DNA from: Bacteroidota bacterium
GTDB lineage: Bacteria > Bacteroidota > Ignavibacteria > Ignavibacteriales > Ignavibacteriaceae
NCBI GenBank assembly: GCA_021824565.1
Contig: JAKAKL010000117.1
Span: 1-52,974, forward strand
Length of the DNA: 52,974 nt
Direction: 5' to 3'
Shown here: piece by piece, positions 48,198 through 52,974 of the stretch
Position numbering within the stretch: position 1 is the stretch's first letter
Layout: the number at the start of each line of letters is the position of its first letter
The notes under the pieces: generated by a model
The model's input: the letters and a program-made list of their open reading frames with translations, nothing else
Told to the model about the DNA's origin: nothing
The model's database searches: none
Position numbers and translations under genes: made by a program

Positions 48198-50741
48198 ATG
48201 ATTGCTCTATTTAATAAACTCGTTAAAAAGTATTTGTTTTATTTCTGCTTCGTCCTTTTGCTTGCATTTCTTGCCGAAGGAATTAATGGTTTTATAAAAC
48301 TAAATAACTTTACTTCTATTTCCGCTTCAGAAGCCTTTATTGATGCTAAAAGGGATTTAACATTAGGGCTTCTGGGAAGCACTTTAATGTCGTTTATCGT
48401 TGGACTCTATCTTCAGATTACAACATTTAAACCTCTTAAAGTTCTCGCCGAAAAACTTAAAACAATGGCTGAAAAAGATTTTGCGTCCTTATCAACTGCA
48501 TTAATGGAAATGGCTCACGGCAATTTAACCTCCGGTATAAAACTAGAATCAAATACGATTAAAACAACCATCAACGGAAGAGTTGGCGAGATGGTTACAG
48601 GCTTAAATACAATCATTGCGAATCTTAATGAAGCAAGCAAAGAATTTAATTCCGCCACCGACAAACCCTGCCAGCGCTTATTTTATATCGGGGCAGATTC
48701 TTACCTTGAAGGACGGGCATGCGGTGAGGCGATGGGAAAGGCTTTGAACGGCAAAGGCAAAGTCGCAGTTATTTTAGAAAGCCTTGATCTAATCGGGCAT
48801 GAATTAAGAAGAAAAGGATTCCAAAATTCTTTGCGAGAATTGTTTCCTTCTATTTCAATCGTGGAAACCATTGAAACAAAACTTAGCTTCGATAAATGTT
48901 ATAACGAAACCGAATCATTAATAAAAAAATATCCTGACCTAAACGGCATTTATGTTACTTACGGCGGCATTGCAACATCGAAAGCCGTTTCAGAAACAGG
49001 CAAAGCAGGCAGAGTAAAAGTAGTCTGCCACGACCTTGCGGATGAAACAATGAATTACCTAAAGCAGGGCGTTGTTACCGCTACTCTTTCGCAGGATGTT
49101 TTTGCTCAAGGGCATGACCCCGTAATTCATTTATTCAATCATGTGGTCTCAAGATGGGAGCCGAGCCAGCCGCGCCTGCTGACAAATATGGATGTTGTTA
49201 CTGCCGAAAATTATACTCAATTCTGGCAAGCGGGCAGAGGCGTTATTGAAACCGAAGCCATTGCTGCAAGAAGACCAAAGCCGATGAATGTTTCTAAAAG
49301 ACAAATTAAAATTGCAGTTCTCGGCAGACAGGGAGATTCATTCTGGAATGCATTTAAACATGGCGTTGAAAAAGCTGAAATAGAGCTTCGCAGCTTTAAT
49401 GCAAAAGTCGATTGGATAATTCCAAAAGGCTCTCACGAAAATAAAGTAATTGATGTAAGCGCTTCAAAATATGGTCCTGCTATTGAACAATGCATTGAGC
49501 AGAAATATGATGCGATTAGCGTAGGAATATTTGATAAAGATTTAATCCCGTATATTAACAGAGCGGTTGAAAGAGGAATTACCGTCGCAACGTTCAACAG
49601 TGAGCCGGTAAGTTTACGCGGGACTTTTATTACGTTAAAGAAACGCTCGGTTAAATTGCTCGATCTTAGTCAGAGCCTTGCCGAAAGCGCTATGCAGTCC
49701 CTCGAAGTTTCAAATCATAACTCCGAGACTATTCAAAATATTGCTCAAAGCTTAAATGAAGAATCTGTTTCCGTGAATACGGCAAGCACTAACATGCAGC
49801 AGATAGCCACTTCGATTGAATTGATCGCGAAAGATTCTCACGAACAGAGGTTAGCCGCAGAACAGGTATCCTCTTCTGTCATAGAAATAACGGACGCTAT
49901 CAATGCATCAAACTCAAGCGCCAAAGCAGTTGTCAATGCTTCTTCCGAATCAATCGAAGTTGCCAAGCACGGAGTTGAAACAGTAATGCAGAATCTTGAG
50001 CAGATGAAAAAGATAGAAGATATTGTAAGCGTGTTCGCTCAAAAGATTGAAGGCATGGCGAAGCAGTCTGAAGAAATAGAAAAAATTATCGTAACAATCG
50101 AAGAGATAGCCGAGCAGACGAATCTTCTTGCGCTGAACGCAGCAATTGAAGCTGCGAGAGCGGGCGATCATGGCAGAGGCTTTGCCGTTGTTGCCGATGA
50201 AGTGAGAAACTTAGCCGAGCGCTCTGCTAACGCTACTAAACAAACTTCAAGCCTTATTAATAAAGTCCAAAAAAATATTTCGGAAGCGGGGCAGTCGATT
50301 AATGTTATAGTAGACAAAGTTAAAGAAGGCACAAGCACTGCGAATAAATCAGGCGTTGCAATTGATAAGTTCCTTTCCTCATCGAATAATATGAAGAGCC
50401 AGATTGATATTATGGCTAAGGCAAACAACGACGTCGCAGCCATTATGACGGGACTTGTTAAATCAATCGATAAGATCTCTAACGTAATCGAACAGAACAT
50501 GAGCGCTACGGAAGAACTGAGTGCAAGCGTTCAGCATACGGTTGGAATGATCAGCAAGGTCGCTTCTATTAGCGATAAGAACGCTTCTACTATCAACAGC
50601 ATTTCGCAGAAGACTGTAGAAGCCACATCCAAAGCCCAGAAGGTCGGACAGGTTGCCGATTGGCTTACCGGCATGGCGAACGAGCTTCAAGCCGCTACAG
50701 CTCAATTCAAACTTGAGTCCGACGGGTATAATCTGAATTAG
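48198..50741 (+). CDS. Chemotaxis receptor with cytoplasmic binding-protein lobes in permuted order
   Basis: The 847-residue protein has two membrane segments near the N-terminus (about 12-26 and 54-72) with only about 27 residues between. A HAMP-like helical stretch follows (about 77-150). Residues about 159-345 then match the C-terminal half of a sugar-binding Peripla_BP_4 protein ([36 protein letters not shown]). Residues about 370-480 match the N-terminal half ([20 protein letters not shown], then [15 protein letters not shown]). The methyl-accepting signalling domain (about 485-840) ends it, with the [18 protein letters not shown] hairpin tip. The sensor halves lie on the cytoplasmic side. 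GGGAAG precedes ATG 48198. Confidence 0.88.
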   Translation: MIALFNKLVKKYLFYFCFVLLLAFLAEGINGFIKLNNFTSISASEAFIDAKRDLTLGLLGSTLMSFIVGLYLQITTFKPLKVLAEKLKTMAEKDFASLSTALMEMAHGNLTSGIKLESNTIKTTINGRVGEMVTGLNTIIANLNEASKEFNSATDKPCQRLFYIGADSYLEGRACGEAMGKALNGKGKVAVILESLDLIGHELRRKGFQNSLRELFPSISIVETIETKLSFDKCYNETESLIKKYPDLNGIYVTYGGIATSKAVSETGKAGRVKVVCHDLADETMNYLKQGVVTATLSQDVFAQGHDPVIHLFNHVVSRWEPSQPRLLTNMDVVTAENYTQFWQAGRGVIETEAIAARRPKPMNVSKRQIKIAVLGRQGDSFWNAFKHGVEKAEIELRSFNAKVDWIIPKGSHENKVIDVSASKYGPAIEQCIEQKYDAISVGIFDKDLIPYINRAVERGITVATFNSEPVSLRGTFITLKKRSVKLLDLSQSLAESAMQSLEVSNHNSETIQNIAQSLNEESVSVNTASTNMQQIATSIELIAKDSHEQRLAAEQVSSSVIEITDAINASNSSAKAVVNASSESIEVAKHGVETVMQNLEQMKKIEDIVSVFAQKIEGMAKQSEEIEKIIVTIEEIAEQTNLLALNAAIEAARAGDHGRGFAVVADEVRNLAERSANATKQTSSLINKVQKNISEAGQSINVIVDKVKEGTSTANKSGVAIDKFLSSSNNMKSQIDIMAKANNDVAAIMTGLVKSIDKISNVIEQNMSATEELSASVQHTVGMISKVASISDKNASTINSISQKTVEATSKAQKVGQVADWLTGMANELQAATAQFKLESDGYNLN

Positions 50742-50755
50742 ATAATATTACTTTA

Positions 50756-50852
50756 ACTCAACCCCCAACCCCTTCTCTTGCAAAGAGAAGGGGAGCATTG
50801 TTTCTGTTTTAAAAGTCCCTCTCTTTTCAAGAGAGGGATTTAGGGTGAGTTT
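50756..50852. repeat. REP-like double-hairpin element
   Basis: Two strong hairpins lie side by side: 50769-50793 (CCCCTTCTCTT, loop GCA, AAGAGAAGGGG) and 50816-50838 (TCCCTCTCTT, loop TTC, AAGAGAGGGA). They are flanked by AACTCAACCC on the left and GGGTGAGTT on the right, so the whole forms an outer inverted repeat. The structure is that of a BIME/REP element dispersed by RAYT transposases. It also sits 15 bases after the receptor gene, where it may work as a terminator. The rest of the gap to 51110 shows nothing. Confidence 0.75.
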
Positions 50853-51110
50853 CTCAAGCGACTTTACTATTCCCTTACTTACTCTTTATATCCTGAAATT
50901 ATTAACAAATAAGGAAAGGCTTTAGCCGCATTTAAAATCATTATAAGAATGAAGCCGGGATTTTGAGATAATATTTTTCCATGCCCTAAAGGACTTGGCT
51001 GCAAATACGAATTCCTTGTGCAAATTAGGTAAATATTTTTTCCCCGCATAATGTTGAAAATGTTATTTCAATTTCCTAATTTGTAAATAGTAAAATTAAT
51101 TAAGGTCAAG

Positions 51111-51470
51111 TTGACGGGATATTTGAAATATTACTTTTTACTCTTGCTCTTTTTTGCTTCTGCATCAGCAGTGCCGGAAGCTAATTATAAAAGGGAAAAT
51201 AAACCTTACCTTATTACTTTTAAAATACTGAATGATAACTTTCTGCATTCCGATCTTTCAACAAGATCAGCGTTTAATAACATTCCCGAAAAAATTTCTC
51301 CCGTAAAATACAACTCGGTTATAATTAGACTTAAGCATCAGAATAAACTAAAGTCTCTGGATAACATTGAGCCGGGGTCATTAGCATTAAATTTTTGCAG
51401 TACATATCTCCACGAACATTTACACTCACTACAAATCGACAAAACCAACCACGAAGTCTTTCTGATTTGA
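51111..51470 (+). CDS. Small exported hypothetical protein
   Basis: The 119-residue frame begins at TTG with AAGG seven bases before it. A signal peptide is clear (about 1-20, YYFLLLLFFASASAVPEA). The mature part is rich in Asn, Lys, Leu and Ser and ends in STYLHEHLHSLQID. I do not recognise a family. It precedes the type IX cargo gene in the same direction by 132 bases. Confidence 0.5.
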   Translation: MTGYLKYYFLLLLFFASASAVPEANYKRENKPYLITFKILNDNFLHSDLSTRSAFNNIPEKISPVKYNSVIIRLKHQNKLKSLDNIEPGSLALNFCSTYLHEHLHSLQIDKTNHEVFLI

Positions 51471-51602
51471 AAATAAGCATCACTTAAGTAAGCCGGGTTT
51501 CGTATGAACCCGCTGTACTCTAATAATGTGCGGCAAAAAAATGGTTATTTATCTGGGATGTCGTACAAACCATATTTTCTTTATTAATGTTTATTAATTG
51601 TT

Positions 51603-52565
51603 ATGAAAAAATTAATTCTGCTTATTTCTTATTTTATGATAGAATCCGCCTATTCCCAAACTTTTGATTTCTTGAAAGATTTCAGCACGGGGAATATGAT
51701 AACATTTTCCGTTGAAGAAAGCGCCTATCCTAACTTTAGCTTTGTTTCCGACAGCAATTATGCAGATGTTTTTAACGGTACAATAAGGGTGCACGTTGAT
51801 AGTGTTTCAACTAATACTGATTCTGTAAAAATCTACTTCTTAACAATACTCAAACACGGTATACAAAAACGATTTTCAATTGACAGCACTATCTCGTTGA
51901 CTAATATTGACTCATCTTATGCCGATTATATTTATGAAAATTTAAAAGCGAATTATCGATCAGGCTCTCATTTGATTAAGGGCTGGATTATACCCGATAC
52001 CGTTTATGCAAATCATCGCTGCCCTAATGATACTACTCCTCAATACACATATAATAATTACTACCGGTATTATAATTTCCCCTCAATTGATACTTTGCTC
52101 GTTAAGACAGACACTTTAGAACTAAAGACAACCATCGGCGATTGTATGGATATTATTTATGATAAAATCTTTGCCGTTAACAAAGACGAAGGGCTCGTTA
52201 GATTGAGTATTAATGACTTCTATTGGTATGAATGGAGTTACTACCAAACTTATATAAAAACAGATGTTTCAGGTGTTGATAAAAATAATGTAAATGAAAC
52301 TCGACGTTTTACGCTTTCCCAAAACTATCCCAATCCATTTAATCCTACTACAATTATTACTTATCAAATTCCGAAAGATGGATTCGTGTCGGTAAAAGTA
52401 TTTGATGCGCTCGGCAGAGAAGTAAGAACGCTTGTCAATCAATTTCAAAGCAGAGGCAAATATGATTTTACTTTCGATGCAAGCGCCCTTTCCAGCGGGG
52501 TTTACTTTTATCAGCTTCGTGCAGGCGGGTATGTTTCAACTAAAAAGATGATTTTAACAAAATGA
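51603..52565 (+). CDS. Type IX secretion system cargo protein (C-terminal sorting domain)
   Basis: The 320-residue protein has a signal peptide (about 1-18, ending SAYSQ). A beta-rich body of unknown function (about 20-230) follows, and a C-terminal sorting domain (about 236-320) with LSQNYPNPFNPTT, ITYQIP, VFDALGREV, ALSSGVYFYQLRAG and KKMILTK. This domain directs secretion through the PorSS/T9SS and surface attachment, and is the best taxonomic marker in the window. No catalytic motif was recognised in the body. Confidence 0.92.
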   Translation: MKKLILLISYFMIESAYSQTFDFLKDFSTGNMITFSVEESAYPNFSFVSDSNYADVFNGTIRVHVDSVSTNTDSVKIYFLTILKHGIQKRFSIDSTISLTNIDSSYADYIYENLKANYRSGSHLIKGWIIPDTVYANHRCPNDTTPQYTYNNYYRYYNFPSIDTLLVKTDTLELKTTIGDCMDIIYDKIFAVNKDEGLVRLSINDFYWYEWSYYQTYIKTDVSGVDKNNVNETRRFTLSQNYPNPFNPTTIITYQIPKDGFVSVKVFDALGREVRTLVNQFQSRGKYDFTFDASALSSGVYFYQLRAGGYVSTKKMILTK

Positions 52566-52730
52566 CGCACTTATTCTTAAATATAAATATGGTAGTCCCG
52601 GGCTTAATTATTAAATACCGGAACCAAAACTTTGAATTAATTATTTGTTTGCGGCTGTCCTATGCTGCATTTAACCCAATTTGAAAGGAACTAAGGTAAA
52701 ATTATTTAGCACCCGTTAGCTTTTTACGCA

Positions 52731-52974
52731 TACTTGGCTAATGCAAAATAAGACCAGGCTATTTATGAAATGGACCTGAGGCTTTTAATCTTAGACCAGG
52801 CGCTTTTTGTCCCGGACCGGGCACTTTTATTACCAGACCTGGTTGCTTTTGTTCTGGACTTGGCATTTTTTGAATTAGACCAGGCAACTTTTAAAATGGA
52901 CTTGGCATTTTTATAATTAGACCAGGCAATTTTTAACCCGGACTTGACACTTTTAAAATTAGAACGGGCAATTT
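52731..52974. repeat. 21-bp tandem repeat array running off the window edge
   Basis: From 52752 to the end there are ten full units and one partial unit, each exactly 21 bases, on the pattern GAC(C/T)(A/T)GGCNNTTTTNNNNNNN. A decayed unit (52731-52751) precedes them. Units alternate: those after TTA start GACCAGGC and those after YG start GACTTGGC or alike, giving a 42-bp higher-order period. Because 21 is two helix turns, the T-tracts are in phase and could bend the DNA. On the minus strand one frame is open throughout. Confidence 0.85.
52763..52974 (-). CDS. Possible repeat-encoded heptad protein, 3-prime end only
   Basis: The minus strand has one frame open from the window edge to TAA 52763-52765 (about 70 codons); all five other frames contain stops. 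It spells a seven-residue repeat of the form (A)(W/K/R)SxxKx, with basic Lys and Arg spaced regularly. Strict 21-base spacing keeps the frame automatically, so openness alone is weak proof of coding. One further unit follows the stop. Start, if any, lies outside the window. Confidence 0.3.
   Translation of the reverse strand, partial: IARSNFKSVKSGLKIAWSNYKNAKSILKVAWSNSKNAKSRTKATRSGNKSARSGTKSAWSKIKSLRSIS

Noticed and set aside
49950-50705. Three minus-strand frames opposite the receptor signalling domain
   Set aside because: Mirror frames of the repetitive coiled-coil coding sequence; no ribosome binding sites.
52731-52974. CRISPR array at the right edge
   Set aside because: Units are contiguous 21-mers with no spacers between them and no cas gene is near.

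Overview
The window is AT-rich bacterial chromosome, most likely from the Ignavibacteria or a close Bacteroidota/Chlorobiota relative. The main evidence is a protein at the right end (51603-52565) with a C-terminal type IX secretion sorting domain of the NYPNPFNP type. Other pointers are several small outer-membrane barrels and lipoproteins, a TPR/DUF4292/EnvC gene trio, and frequent TTG and GTG starts in tightly overlapped operons. No rRNA, tRNA, CRISPR array or intact transposase gene was seen.

Layout. (1) 1-1997 is an accessory strip. It holds gene fragments, one small outer-membrane barrel gene, a decayed copy of the same gene, and two copies of a 38-bp repeat that sit upstream of the intact and the broken copy. 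(2) 1998-9278 is a minus-strand redox/TCA block: cupin, 2[4Fe-4S] ferredoxin, DUF488, AhpD-like protein, aconitase, DUF2249, NDH-2-type dehydrogenase, a 66-residue protein and a Crp/Fnr regulator. Two identical 16-bp palindromes stand exactly the same distance upstream of the ferredoxin and of the 66-residue/NDH-2 operon. (3) 9279-11324 holds a DinB gene inside repeat-rich, mostly empty DNA. (4) 11325-16914 (minus) is a cell-envelope block: FadL-like barrel, two low-complexity lipoproteins, a YjbH-like barrel, a membrane-anchored small protein and an ATP-grasp enzyme. (5) 17085-34340 is a dense housekeeping run: TPR lipoprotein, DUF4292 lipoprotein, EnvC-like activator, type II IPP isomerase, prenyl synthase, HPr, enzyme I, PrmC, Dtd, a phosphoglycerate-mutase-like metalloenzyme, ComEC, PurK, PurE, a second TPR lipoprotein, DUF58, and a convergent glmM.

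(6) 34420-43985 begins with endonuclease III and then a tyrosine-catabolism locus: tyrosine phenol-lyase, an Lrp/AsnC regulator, 4-hydroxyphenylpyruvate dioxygenase, homogentisate dioxygenase, an aminotransferase, fumarylacetoacetase and acetoacetyl-CoA synthetase. It encodes two routes from tyrosine: an oxygen-independent cleavage to phenol, pyruvate and ammonia, and the oxygen-dependent homogentisate route ending in fumarate and acetoacetyl-CoA. No recognisable maleylacetoacetate isomerase is present. A strong promoter overlapped by a 27-bp palindrome precedes the phenol-lyase. (7) 44123-50741 has a second DinB protein, a small lipoprotein, AsnA, a GH30 glycosidase and an unusual chemotaxis receptor. 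In the receptor the two lobes of a periplasmic-binding-protein fold appear in reversed order on the cytoplasmic side. (8) 50742-52974 has a REP-like double hairpin, a small exported protein, the type IX cargo protein, and a strict 21-bp tandem repeat array that runs off the right edge.

The observations most worth checking are the permuted binding-protein receptor, the 21-bp array with its single open frame, the matched Crp/Fnr-type promoters, and the dual tyrosine route with its missing isomerase.
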